Shown in pieces: positions 35,042 to 44,342 of a stretch of 64,000 nucleotides of DNA. Both the position numbers and the translations under genes were made by a program. The notes beneath the pieces are model-generated. The model searched no databases and was not told the origin of the DNA. It saw nothing but the letters and a program-made list of their open reading frames with translations. The DNA is taken from contig NZ_BDAX01000002.1 in assembly GCF_001612665.1 (NCBI RefSeq), positions 1,054,001 through 1,118,000 on the forward strand, in the 5' to 3' direction. Origin of the DNA: Nocardia alba NBRC 108234 (GTDB lineage: Bacteria > Actinomycetota > Actinomycetes > Mycobacteriales > Mycobacteriaceae). Every line of letters starts with the position of its first letter. Within the stretch, counting starts at the first letter, position 1.

Positions 35042-36349
35042 TCATCGGGGTGGAGCGGGAACCGTCTGGCCGGACTCGGCCAGCGGCAACGGCAGGGGCA
35101 ACGACCGGGGGCCGATCGGCGTGGGGTCGGCGGTGCGATCGGCCGGCTCGCCCGCGGGCGGACGGCCGGGCAGGCGTTCTCCCGGCGGGCGCGGCGCATT
35201 GTCCGCGCCGCGGACCAGGATCCCCGGATTGTCGTCCGGGCAGTACGTATAGAGATACGGTTCGGAATAGTCGCCCACCGACGGCGGCTTGCGCGGTAGG
35301 TCGTAGACGCAGGTGTAGCGCGGGTAAAGGCTGACCAGCCCCCAGAATCCGCCGTCGTGCATCACCGTCGCCAACGCGTCGAGGGCCGATCCGGCGCGCT
35401 GGGTCGGGAAGAAGAACTCCCGCATCGCCGGTACCCGGGTGTTCGTCACCTGGGCCACTGTCGAGAGGTTGGTCAACAACCCGACCATCGCGGCGGAATT
35501 GTCCGCCAGCACGGTGTCCAGGGCGGTGAGCGTCCCCGGTGCCGCGTCGAGGAACTCCGCGAAACCGCCGGTCTTAACCTCGACGCCACGCATGAAGTGC
35601 GCGGCGTCGGCGGAGAACCGTCGCAGCCCTGTCGATCCACCGCCCAGGGTCGAGAGCACGGTCTTGCTGTCGTGTATCAGTGCGACGGTCTGTGGGAGCA
35701 CAGCATCCAGCGTCGATACCAGAAAGATCCCGCCGTCGAGGATGTCGGTGAGCTTGCGCGGCCCCTCCGGCCCGACGCCGAGCTCCGCGACCACGGAGGC
35801 GAGCTGGGCCGGATCCACCTGCGCCAAGCTCGAATCGAGCGTGCCGAGCATTTGCCACAGCGGTGTAGGTGTCGAGGTCTTGTCCGCGGAGATCTCCGCG
35901 CCGTCGCTCAGATACGGTCCGGTCGAGCGCGTGGGCCGGAAGTCGAGGAACTGCTCGCCGGCCGTGGACAAACTCGTCACGTCGACCGTACCGTCGGCGG
36001 GCACCCGGATATCGGCGTCGATGCCGGCCACCGCGACCACGCCGCCCGGCTCGAACTCGACCGAGCGGACTTCACCGATCGGCACACCCCGCAAGGTGAC
36101 GTCCTGGCCGGGCAACAGCCCACCGGACTGGGTCAGATGCACCCGCACCGCGATCGTCGAGGCCGAGGGATCGAAGCCGAGCGCACCGAACACCAGATAG
36201 GTCGCACCGACGACCGCGACCAGCGCCAACGCCACCGCGGAGAGCGCGAGTCGATAGGGATGCCCCCCGCGCACCCCACCGACCAGCAGTCGCGCGGGCA
36301 GATCCGCTACCGCCGAGCCGAATGCGGCGAGCCCGCCGACGGCGCTCAT
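35042..36349 (-). CDS. mceF: MceF family lipid-import subunit
   Basis: 435 residues. One N-terminal helix (LALSAVALALVAVVGATYLV) precedes the MlaD/MCE domain, seen as IAVRVHLTQSGGLLPGQDVT and LRGVPIGEVRSVEFEP. A long helical region and a Pro-rich tail follow. MCE proteins form a hexameric periplasmic tunnel that carries lipids towards the YrbE permease. The ATG overlaps the mceE stop. The sixth position in the operon defines it as MceF. Confidence 0.9.
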   Translation of the reverse strand: MSAVGGLAAFGSAVADLPARLLVGGVRGGHPYRLALSAVALALVAVVGATYLVFGALGFDPSASTIAVRVHLTQSGGLLPGQDVTLRGVPIGEVRSVEFEPGGVVAVAGIDADIRVPADGTVDVTSLSTAGEQFLDFRPTRSTGPYLSDGAEISADKTSTPTPLWQMLGTLDSSLAQVDPAQLASVVAELGVGPEGPRKLTDILDGGIFLVSTLDAVLPQTVALIHDSKTVLSTLGGGSTGLRRFSADAAHFMRGVEVKTGGFAEFLDAAPGTLTALDTVLADNSAAMVGLLTNLSTVAQVTNTRVPAMREFFFPTQRAGSALDALATVMHDGGFWGLVSLYPRYTCVYDLPRKPPSVGDYSEPYLYTYCPDDNPGILVRGADNAPRPPGERLPGRPPAGEPADRTADPTPIGPRSLPLPLPLAESGQTVPAPPR

Positions 36350-37455
36350 CGGCCGGGTCCGAGGACGCGCTCGCGCAGTGCGAGCAGGGTGTAGGTGAGC
36401 GAACCGACCAGTGCCTGCCAATCGCTCGCGTCGGGTATCCGGTTGCCGGGATCGGCCTGATGGCCGGGGTCGGCGAGCGCCCCGATCGCGAAGTCCTGCA
36501 GGTCGACATTGCCGTGCGCCGACGTACCGCTGGAGAGCCTGATGATGGTCGGCAGCATGGCGTTCATCGCGGCCAGGCTCGCGTTCGGATTCAGGATGGC
36601 GTCGTTGAGCCCCGCGGAGATCCGGTCGAGATTCGCGATCAGCCCGCCGATCTCACCACCGCGAAGAACCGGGAACTTCGCCAGTGCGGTGCTCACATCG
36701 TCGACCTGCCGAACGAGTGCGAGCGCCTGCTGCGCGTTCGCCTCGATGACCGTGGACGCGGGGCCGGCCGCGCTGACGAACTCGTCGATCACGGTGCGGT
36801 TCGCGGCCAGTTCACTGACCAGCCGATCGGTTTCGGTCAGCGCGAGCCGGATGTCGTCGGATCGGGCGGCCAGGGCCGTGACCAGCTGGGTGGACTGATC
36901 CAGCAGCCCACCGAGGTTGTCGCCTCGATCACCGACCGCGCGCCCGAGTCCGTTCACGACGCTGGTCAGATTGCGGATCGCGCCGCCGTTGACCAGCAGC
37001 GAGGCTGTGGTGAGCAATTCCTCGACAGTCGCCGCCGCCGAGGTCTCCGCCAGCGCGATGGTATCTCCGTCGCGCAGGGCGGCGGTCGAGGGTGTGGCAT
37101 CGAGCGGCGCGTCGAGCGCCACATAGACATCGCCGAGCGGGGTCGCGGTGCGCAGCTGCGCCCGAGTGCCGACCGGCAGCTCGACCTCGGCCCGAATGCG
37201 CAGCGCCACCTTGGCCCGATAGTCGGCGACCGACATCTCGGCCACCTCGCCGACATCGGCGCCCGCCAGCCGGACCTTCGCCTTCGCGGGCAGATTCAGC
37301 GCGTTCGCGAACGTCGCGTTGATCGTGTAGCCGGACTCGCCCGCCCCGGGTGCCGACAGCGGCAGGTCGTCGAGCCCGACGCCGCATCCGGTGGTCACCG
37401 TGACCACGGCGAGCGCCAGCGCCGCCATCGTCAACACGGAATTCCTGGTTCTCAT
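36346..37455 (-). CDS. mceE: MceE family lipoprotein-like lipid-import subunit
   Basis: 369 residues with a signal peptide ending VTTGC, a plausible but not ideal lipobox, so it is probably lipid-anchored like LprK. The MCE domain includes GYTINATFANALNLPAKAKV and RLAGADVGEVAEMSV. The helical coiled region contains repeated leucine-rich stretches. The ATG overlaps the mceD stop. It forms part of the mce hexamer. Confidence 0.9.
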   Translation of the reverse strand: MRTRNSVLTMAALALAVVTVTTGCGVGLDDLPLSAPGAGESGYTINATFANALNLPAKAKVRLAGADVGEVAEMSVADYRAKVALRIRAEVELPVGTRAQLRTATPLGDVYVALDAPLDATPSTAALRDGDTIALAETSAAATVEELLTTASLLVNGGAIRNLTSVVNGLGRAVGDRGDNLGGLLDQSTQLVTALAARSDDIRLALTETDRLVSELAANRTVIDEFVSAAGPASTVIEANAQQALALVRQVDDVSTALAKFPVLRGGEIGGLIANLDRISAGLNDAILNPNASLAAMNAMLPTIIRLSSGTSAHGNVDLQDFAIGALADPGHQADPGNRIPDASDWQALVGSLTYTLLALRERVLGPGR

Positions 37456-38558
37456 CGAGGCAACCTACTCATCGCTTCCAACATGTCGGTGATACCGAAA
37501 TCCGGTCCGAAATCCTGCAGAGTTCCTGTGCTGCAACCGAGTTGGCGCAACCCGAGGATGTTGCACACCTCCTTGACCATCTGCCCGTCGAAGGCGACCC
37601 GGTCCAGGAGCGCGTGAATGCGCGCACCGCCTGTCTCCTGGTCGACCGCGTTGTAGCCGTTGGCCAGCAACATCGGCGTCAGGTCGAGGAATTCGGCCAA
37701 CTGGTCGCGGTAGTCGGCGAGCGCCTTGACGACGGTTCCCGTGTCGGCGACCGCGGTGCGCAACGGCTCCCGGTTGGCCATCAGCAGATCGTCGGCTTGG
37801 CGCATCACCGTGGTGATCTGCGCGCCGGTAGCGCCCGATCCGATCTCGAGCTGGGTCAACATCTCACCCAATTGCCCCGAGGCAGCCCCGAATTCACGGA
37901 TTGTCTGATCACCGTCGGCGGCCGCCGCGACCAGCACCGACAGCTCCTGCGTGATCTGGGTGACCGCGTCTCGGGTCCCCGCTCCCGCGTCATCGCCCAG
38001 GCGCAGCGCCCGCGACAACTCGTCCATAGTCGCGCGCAGCTGCTGCCCGTTGCCGCCGGTCGCCGACGAGGCGACGGCGAGCATCCGTGCGATCGGTCCG
38101 TCACCGGGTTTCTCGCCGCCCAGCTCACCGGACAGGCCGTCGGCCATGGCCAGCAACCGATCCACGCCGACCGGTGTTCTGGTGCGCTCCACACCGAGTG
38201 TCGTACCGTCGCGCAGCGTTTCCCCGCCCCGGTACACGGGGGTGAACTCCACGTGCCGGTCGGTCAGGACCGAGGTCGACACCGTCACCGCCATCGCGTC
38301 CGCGGGAATCTTCGCTTCGCCGTCGACCCGCATGGTCACCTCTACGTAGGCTCCCCGCGGCACGATCGTGGTGACCTCACCGACCGGCATCCCGAGTATC
38401 GCGACCGTGTTGTCGACGTAGAGTCCCGCGGCGCTGTCGAAATGGGCCACCACCGTGATGTCGTCGGGTCCGCTCCGCATCGGCGCGCTCGCGCAACCGA
38501 CGAACCCCAGGACCGCGAGCACCGTGGTGACCCGCGCCAGCTTCAACACTGTTCTCAT
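37452..38558 (-). CDS. mceD: MceD family lipid-import subunit with lipoprotein-like signal
   Basis: 368 residues. The N-terminus MRTVLKLARVTTVLAVLGFV is followed by GCAS, which reads as a lipobox (FVGC). The MCE domain contains DITVVAHFDSAAGLYVDNTV and AILGMPVGEVTTIVPRG. It is much shorter than the MceD of the classical mce1 operon (about 500 residues), lacking a long Pro-rich tail. A lipoprotein signal in both MceD and MceE is unusual. The ATG overlaps the mceC stop. Confidence 0.85.
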   Translation of the reverse strand: MRTVLKLARVTTVLAVLGFVGCASAPMRSGPDDITVVAHFDSAAGLYVDNTVAILGMPVGEVTTIVPRGAYVEVTMRVDGEAKIPADAMAVTVSTSVLTDRHVEFTPVYRGGETLRDGTTLGVERTRTPVGVDRLLAMADGLSGELGGEKPGDGPIARMLAVASSATGGNGQQLRATMDELSRALRLGDDAGAGTRDAVTQITQELSVLVAAAADGDQTIREFGAASGQLGEMLTQLEIGSGATGAQITTVMRQADDLLMANREPLRTAVADTGTVVKALADYRDQLAEFLDLTPMLLANGYNAVDQETGGARIHALLDRVAFDGQMVKEVCNILGLRQLGCSTGTLQDFGPDFGITDMLEAMSRLPR

Positions 38559-39610
38559 CGACAATCTCCGAAATACTGTGGCAACTGGGCCAACTCGGCG
38601 TGTCCGCTCAGGGCGCACATCCACGAGTCGACGAGAACGCCGCCGGGCGCGTTGAAGTCCACCGAGTTTCCGTTGCCGGAGGCATTGGTCAGGTTGCGGA
38701 CCGCGACGGGCAGGATCTGCAAGGTATTGCGCAGCAGGTCGTCGTGACGGGCGAGGCTGCCGAGCAGCCCGTTGAGTCCGGTGAGTAGCTGGTCGACATT
38801 CGCCCGATCGTCGACGACGATGCCGCGGACCTGCTCGACCAGCCGCGTCGTCGCCGACATCAGCAGCTCGATCGCCTGTCGCCGGGAAGCTATGTCGGTC
38901 AACAGGTCTCGACCCATACCGACGATCACCCCGACATCGGACCGCTGATCATTGACCATGGCGGTCAGCTCACGCACGCCGGTCAGCAGTGAACCCAATT
39001 CGCCGCGGCGGCTACCCAGAATGCTCGACAACGTCCTGATGTTGGTCAGCACGCCGGGAAGGACCGCGGGCACGCCGTCGAGCTGCGTGGCCAGGGTGTC
39101 GAGGGAGCGGCTGATCTGCGCGGCGTCGACCTGTTCGAAGGTGGTGGTGGCGTTCTCCAGCGACTGCTGAAGGTCATAGGGAACAGCGGTGTGCGACAGC
39201 ATGATCCGGCGATCGCGCAGCTCGCCGGGACCGGCCGGGCGCACCTCGACATAGCGGGCGCCGAGCAGTGTGGTCAGTTTGATCGCGGCGGTGGTCTCGG
39301 CGCCGAGCGGTACGTCGTCGGCGATCCGTATCCGCACCACGACGCGGTCACCCACCAGCGTCTGGCCGGTCACCGCACCGACCTGGACGCCGGCGACCGT
39401 GACGCTGTCACCGACGCGCAGCCCGGCCGCCTGGGCGAACTCGGCCTCGTAGCTGCGCTCGCCGACACCGAGGCTGTTCCAGCCCAGCGCGCACGCCAGC
39501 AACACGACCAGTACGGCCAGCGCCACGAGCCCGAGCGCGCGCGGGCTCTGTTCTTCGATCGGCCGGGCGTACGAGACGCTGAGCCGCCGAATTCGAGTCG
39601 ATAGTGTCAT
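38555..39610 (-). CDS. mceC: MceC family lipid-import subunit
   Basis: 351 residues. A transmembrane helix near residues 26-44 (ALGLVALAVLVVLLACALGW) precedes the MCE domain YEAEFAQAAGLRVGDSVTVA followed by GVQVGAVTGQTLVG. A helical domain with many Leu/Val heptads follows; the C-terminus ends LPQYFGDCR with no long tail. The ATG at 39610 has GAGG six bases upstream; a GTG at 39622 overlapping the mceB stop is the alternative. Confidence 0.88.
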   Translation of the reverse strand: MTLSTRIRRLSVSYARPIEEQSPRALGLVALAVLVVLLACALGWNSLGVGERSYEAEFAQAAGLRVGDSVTVAGVQVGAVTGQTLVGDRVVVRIRIADDVPLGAETTAAIKLTTLLGARYVEVRPAGPGELRDRRIMLSHTAVPYDLQQSLENATTTFEQVDAAQISRSLDTLATQLDGVPAVLPGVLTNIRTLSSILGSRRGELGSLLTGVRELTAMVNDQRSDVGVIVGMGRDLLTDIASRRQAIELLMSATTRLVEQVRGIVVDDRANVDQLLTGLNGLLGSLARHDDLLRNTLQILPVAVRNLTNASGNGNSVDFNAPGGVLVDSWMCALSGHAELAQLPQYFGDCR

Positions 39611-39618
39611 GAATTGCC

Positions 39619-40659
39619 TCACCTACAGATCGGCGATTGCTGAACGGTTCCGGCCGGGGTGGCCATTCTGACGATCGCCGGGATCAATTCCGAGAGCGCT
39701 GGGATCGCGGTGAAGCCGAGATTGCAGAGATAGACATTGAGGTTCGCGCCTTCCTGGCTGACGCGGGCGATGCCCTTCAACAGCGCGGGCAGGTTGAAAC
39801 CCAGGTAGGCGAACTGATCCTTGTTCTGCTCGAAATGCCGGGTGAACCCAGGTTCCCGGTTCATCAGTCGCTCGAGCGCGGGCCGGTCCTCGGCGACGAC
39901 GGTCGCCATCCGGTCCGCGACTCCCGAGACCTCGGTCAACGTCGTCATCAGTTCGTCACGGTGACGCGCCAGCCCTTCGACGATGGTCCGGGTTCGGCTC
40001 AGCAATGTGCTGAGTTCGGCCCGTCGACCCGCCAGGTTCTGCACGACCTGGTTGAGATTGGTGATGACCGCGCCGAGCACCTGATCCGGACCGGCCAAAG
40101 ACTGTGCCAGCGTGGACATCTGCTCGATCAGCCGGGTCAGCGAGCCGACGTCGCCCTGCAACGCTTGCACGAGTGCGGCGGTGACATTGTCGACCTGCTG
40201 GGGGTCGAGACCACTGAACAGTGGTTCGAATCCGTTGAGCAGCGCCGAGAGGTCGAAGGACGGCTCGGTGCGCTCCACCGGGATCTCCCCGTCGCTCGCG
40301 AGTACGGAGTCCACGCGGTTCTCGCCACGGGACAAACCGAGATAGCGCTGTCCGATGACGTTCTGATAGGTGATGGCGGCCACGGTGTCGCCGTAGAGGT
40401 GCTGGGCATCTTGAACCCGAAACCGAACCCGGGCTCGAGTGCCGGCGAGTTCCACCGCGTCGACACGTCCGACGCGTACCCCCGCCATTCGCACGTCGTC
40501 GCCGACCCGCAACCCGGTGGCATCGGTGAAGATCGCCGAATACGGCTTCGTCGAGCCGTCGATGCCGCGATTCAGGGTCACGAAGGTCATGGAGATGAGG
40601 GCGAACGCCACGACGAGAAAAACACTGAGTCCGGCCACCGAACGACGATGCTGGTTCAT
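39619..40659 (-). CDS. mceB: MceB family lipid-import subunit
   Basis: 346 residues, the usual MceB size. One helix (LSVFLVVAFALISMTFVTL), then the MCE domain YSAIFTDATGLRVGDDVRMA and GVRVGRVDAVELAGT. The MceB-type segment AAITYQNVIGQRYLGLSRGE is clear. The C-terminus has the paired Cys typical of the family (NLNVYLCNLGF, QQSPICR). The ATG overlaps the mceA stop. Confidence 0.9.
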   Translation of the reverse strand: MNQHRRSVAGLSVFLVVAFALISMTFVTLNRGIDGSTKPYSAIFTDATGLRVGDDVRMAGVRVGRVDAVELAGTRARVRFRVQDAQHLYGDTVAAITYQNVIGQRYLGLSRGENRVDSVLASDGEIPVERTEPSFDLSALLNGFEPLFSGLDPQQVDNVTAALVQALQGDVGSLTRLIEQMSTLAQSLAGPDQVLGAVITNLNQVVQNLAGRRAELSTLLSRTRTIVEGLARHRDELMTTLTEVSGVADRMATVVAEDRPALERLMNREPGFTRHFEQNKDQFAYLGFNLPALLKGIARVSQEGANLNVYLCNLGFTAIPALSELIPAIVRMATPAGTVQQSPICR

Positions 40660-41921
40660 CGTGGAGCACCTCCTGTTCCGGGGACACCGGTGGTGAGTAG
40701 TTGGGCCAGCACCTGTTCCGCGCTGTTGGCGCCGCCCGCGAGCACCCGGCCGATGAGGTCTTGCATCTGCGGAGTCAGCACGGGTTTCGGTATGGAGCGA
40801 GGATCGAGCGACGCGGGCAGCGGCTCGGCCGAGGTCGTCAGCGGCGCTGTCGCGCAGCTCGGGCCCGCGAGGTCGCCGTAGCGGGGGCAGTCCGCCCGTG
40901 TGTACGCGGTGTCGGGGGTCAGCCTGATCTGGAACTTTCCGGTCCCGTTCTTGGTCTCCTCGTTCCAGAATTCGGCGAACCACACGTCGGAGAGGTGCTT
41001 GATGCTGCCCACGATGGGACCGAAGTTCGAACTACCCGCGGCGAAGACATCCAGGACCGGAGTGAGCTGGTCGGTGACTGTCACCATCTCCTCGACGTGA
41101 CGGTCCAATCCGCCGCCGACGGTCGACAACGTGGCGGTGCCCGCCGAGAGCAGGTTGCGCAGCTCGGCCTCCTGCTCGACGACAGCACGCATCGGGACGA
41201 CCGCGGAATGCAGGACATCGAGGAGATCCGGTGCCGCCGAGGCCAATCCCTGCACCGATTCGGTCAGCGCGGTCATCGTCGACGGCTCCCCCGGCGGCGC
41301 GATCTGGGCGGCGAGTTCGGTGGTGATGCGGTCGAGCTGGGCACCGGCGCGCACGAGGTCGGCGCCGCGCCGGTCGGTGGCCTTGGCGACCGCGGCGAGC
41401 ACTCCCACCGTGTCACTCGTGCTGATCCGCGCCGTCGCCGCCACGATGGTCCGCAGCTTGGTCAGCGCCGTCTGCAATTGCACCGTCGACAGACTCGTAT
41501 CCTGCTGGATCTGCGCGCCGGCCCGCAGCGGTCGTCCGGGACCGTTGTCGACCAGCTGCACCGAGGACACCGCGAAGATGTTGCTGGGGACAACCCGTGC
41601 GGTCACCGAGTCCGGAATGCTCACCAGCAGATGAGGTTCGAGCTCCAGTTTGGCTCGATTGCGGCCACCGTTGATCGATGGCGTCACTTCGGCGACAGTC
41701 CCCACCAACACACCGCGGAACTTCACGTCCGAGTTGGGCGGGAGCCCATCGCCCACCTGCTCGAGCAGGGCAGTGATCTCGGCCTTCTCTTCGAAGGACC
41801 CGGTCGATTTCATGTACACGAGGGTGAGCCCACCGACGATCAGCGCGAATGCAACCAATCCACGCAACAGCAGGGACAATTTCGACGGACCGCGTCCGTC
41901 CTTGTCGAACAAGACCGACAT
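40656..41921 (-). CDS. mceA: MceA family lipid-import subunit
   Basis: 421 residues. One N-terminal helix (LSLLLRGLVAFALIVGGLTL) and an MCE domain (EITALLEQVGDGLPPNSDVK, FRGVLVGTVAEVTPSINGG). A helical domain and a tail with TRADCPRYGDLAGPSCAT follow. It is the first mce gene after the two permeases, one base after the yrbEB stop. It is expected to be anchored in the cell membrane and to project to the mycomembrane. Confidence 0.9.
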   Translation of the reverse strand: MSVLFDKDGRGPSKLSLLLRGLVAFALIVGGLTLVYMKSTGSFEEKAEITALLEQVGDGLPPNSDVKFRGVLVGTVAEVTPSINGGRNRAKLELEPHLLVSIPDSVTARVVPSNIFAVSSVQLVDNGPGRPLRAGAQIQQDTSLSTVQLQTALTKLRTIVAATARISTSDTVGVLAAVAKATDRRGADLVRAGAQLDRITTELAAQIAPPGEPSTMTALTESVQGLASAAPDLLDVLHSAVVPMRAVVEQEAELRNLLSAGTATLSTVGGGLDRHVEEMVTVTDQLTPVLDVFAAGSSNFGPIVGSIKHLSDVWFAEFWNEETKNGTGKFQIRLTPDTAYTRADCPRYGDLAGPSCATAPLTTSAEPLPASLDPRSIPKPVLTPQMQDLIGRVLAGGANSAEQVLAQLLTTGVPGTGGAPR

Positions 41922-41922
41922 C

Positions 41923-42777
41923 TCACCCTCCCAGCCGTGCGCTGGCCCCGATGCCCCACACGGCGATGGTCAGCATGAGATTGACGACGATCATCACCGA
42001 GATCGCCGAGCGCATGGCCCGGCCCGCCGCGATGCCGACACCCTGTGGCCCACCCGCCGCGTAGTACCCGTAGTAGCACTGGATCGTGGTGGTGATCAGT
42101 ACGAAGACGATCGCTTTGCCGAGCGAGTAGATGATGTCGGGCCCGTTCAAGACGAGCTGGAAGTAGTGACGATACGTCCCGATCGACAGCCCACCCGACA
42201 TACCGACCACCATTTCGACGGCCACGTAGTTGGCCGCCAAACAGAGCAGATACAGCGGCACGATCGCTACCACGGAGGCCAAGAGCTTGGTGCTGACCAG
42301 GTAGGGGATGGATCGGATCGCCATCGATTCCATGGCGTCGATCTCCTCGGAGATACCCATCGCGCCGAGCTGTGCGGTGAACCGGCAACCCGCCTGGGCC
42401 GCGAAGGCCAGTGAGGCCATGATCGGCGCCAACTCGCGCGTCGAGGCCGTCGAGGCGACCAAACCGATCGCGGGCTCCATGCCGAGCAGGTGCAGGGCGT
42501 TATAGCCTTCCAGCCCGATAATCGCGCCACCGGCGGCGCCCAGGATGATGATGACTCCCGCGGTTCCACCGCCGACGACGATCGATCCGTTTCCCCACGC
42601 GATATCGGACAGGGTCCGCATGAACTCGATACGGTAATTTCGGAGCATCACCGGAATCGATGCGGCGGCACGTACGAAGAAGGTGAACATATGCCCGAGC
42701 CGCATGAATACGACGCCGAACTTCTTCGCATATGTCGTCACCAACCTGGTGCCGAACGGATGATAGGTGGATGCCAT
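41923..42777 (-). CDS. yrbEB: YrbE/MlaE-type permease, second subunit
   Basis: 284 residues with about five to six membrane helices. The cytoplasmic coupling motif is EEIDAMESMAIRSIPYLVST, which contacts the ATPase (MceG/MlaF type) in this transporter family. No ATPase gene is in the window, as expected since MceG is usually encoded elsewhere. It overlaps yrbEA by one base. Confidence 0.93.
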   Translation of the reverse strand: MASTYHPFGTRLVTTYAKKFGVVFMRLGHMFTFFVRAAASIPVMLRNYRIEFMRTLSDIAWGNGSIVVGGGTAGVIIILGAAGGAIIGLEGYNALHLLGMEPAIGLVASTASTRELAPIMASLAFAAQAGCRFTAQLGAMGISEEIDAMESMAIRSIPYLVSTKLLASVVAIVPLYLLCLAANYVAVEMVVGMSGGLSIGTYRHYFQLVLNGPDIIYSLGKAIVFVLITTTIQCYYGYYAAGGPQGVGIAAGRAMRSAISVMIVVNLMLTIAVWGIGASARLGG

Positions 42778-43694
42778 TACAAGCCCTGCCTGGGAAACAA
42801 CATCATGAACAGCTGCGTGAACAAAACATTGACGATCATGAGCAACAGAATCGAGGAGACCACCGTTGAATTCACCGAATTCGCGACCCCGGCGGATCCC
42901 CCCTTGGTAGTCAGACCCTTATGACAGGCGACCACCGCGACGATCGCGCCGTAGACCACCGCCTTCACGAGAGTCAAGACCAGATCCCCGACCGTGGCGA
43001 ACGAGGCGAACGTCGCGACGAAACTTCCGGGCGCACCGCCCTGAGCGAAGACATTGAAGGCATAGCCCGCCACGAAACCGACGAAGCATACGACCCCGGT
43101 GAGCGAAACGCCGATGACGATCGCGGCCAGGAACCGGGGAACCACCATGCGCCGGATCACCGAGACGCCCATGATCTCCATGGCGTCCAGTTCCTCCCGA
43201 ATCTTGCGCGATCCCAGGTCAGCGCAGATGGCAGACCCGACTGCCGCGGCCATCAGCAGCGCCGCCACCATCGGGGCGCCCTGCCGGATGACGGCCAACC
43301 CGCTGGCGGCCCCCGCCAGCGAGGTCGCACCGACTTGGCCTGCCAGCAGCCCGAACTGAATGGAGAGTGTGACCCCGATCGGCAAAGCGACAAAGATTGT
43401 CGGCAGCACCGCCGCGGAAGCCATGAAAGCTCCCTGCGCCAGGGTTTCCCGCACAGCCAGCTTTCCGGTGAAGAGGTCGATCAGCAGATATTGCACCGTA
43501 CGAACACCGAGGACGAATTGGCCACCGACCGTATCGATGGCGACACCGGGATGCCGACCGAGATATCCACGAAACCATGCGGCGACCTCCCTGCTCGCCG
43601 GCATGGCAGACCGCTCGGAGCTCACCGCTCGCCTTTCACGGCCCTTGCCTGCTGCCGGATCGAATCCGTTTACCATCGGTTCGCGCGTCTCCAT
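42777..43694 (-). CDS. yrbEA: YrbE/MlaE-type permease, first subunit
   Basis: 305 residues. A 45-residue basic N-terminal extension precedes the usual YrbE start (VGGQFVLGVRTVQYLLIDLF). The coupling motif EELDAMEIMGVSVIRRMVVP and about five helices follow. The ATG at 43694 may be too early; an in-frame ATG at 43676 is equally possible. It is the first gene of the nine-gene mce operon. The nearest operator is about 460 bp upstream at 44158. Confidence 0.92.
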   Translation of the reverse strand: METREPMVNGFDPAAGKGRERRAVSSERSAMPASREVAAWFRGYLGRHPGVAIDTVGGQFVLGVRTVQYLLIDLFTGKLAVRETLAQGAFMASAAVLPTIFVALPIGVTLSIQFGLLAGQVGATSLAGAASGLAVIRQGAPMVAALLMAAAVGSAICADLGSRKIREELDAMEIMGVSVIRRMVVPRFLAAIVIGVSLTGVVCFVGFVAGYAFNVFAQGGAPGSFVATFASFATVGDLVLTLVKAVVYGAIVAVVACHKGLTTKGGSAGVANSVNSTVVSSILLLMIVNVLFTQLFMMLFPRQGL

Positions 43695-44342
43695 TCGGGT
43701 AACACCACCTATTTGCCATCCCGAGTGTGCGGGACGTCACAGGGTCTAGTCAATGAAATTCCGAAATAAATTTTCAGGCCATTTTATGGGCATAATTGAA
43801 ATGCACGACAATATGCCCGCCTACAAAATAGGCGAGCTTCATCGTCGCGTCGGCGCGTATTTCCGATCGACAAATAATATGTAGAAAATTCAGGTCTATT
43901 GGACTGCCCGATCAGTCGGGCACCCCTCCTATCGCGGCGTCGCAGGAATTTCCGGGTCGCGTCCAGCAGCGCGCGGACGGAGTCCACCGTCGATACCAGC
44001 TCCGGCGAACCATCCCGCTCCCTCCGACCTTCACGCTACGACCACCATTCGCCCACCAACCCTCGCGGTTGCCACTCGAGATCGGCTACCCGGTCAGCCT
44101 CGGACCCACGGGCGGCGTACGCTGTTCGCAGCTGCCCGATACCAACGTGTGCAAGCATACTGTATAGCTTACAGTTAGTCACGCAGAAGGGTCGGCTCCG
44201 GCCTGCTGGTGTCCGCCGAGACGTCGGCGAGCGCGAACTGCCCGGCCGACTGCACCAGTGGATCGCGTGGGAACGGAACGTGGTCTCCACTACAGCTGCT
44301 GGAGCCGCGAGGCGCGTGACTCGATTACAGCAACGACCCCGG
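43695..44342. other. 648-bp stretch without a convincing gene; long leader of the mce operon
   Basis: No frame has family similarity or a good ribosome site. The part at 43745-43900 is AT-rich for this genome and holds a small hairpin (CGCCTA/TAGGCG at 43818-43834). From the operator at 44158 leftwards a 40-codon frame (MLAHVGIGQLRTAYAARGSE and on) ends at 44036; it could be a leader peptide or a remnant. Confidence 0.5.
44158..44176. promoter_or_regulatory. TAC-W-GTA operator upstream of the mce operon
   Basis: TACTGTA-TAGCT-TACAGTT, an inverted repeat with one terminal mismatch. The MFS gene reads towards it from the right and ends at 44343, so the only unit it can start is the leftward mce operon. 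Confidence 0.65.
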
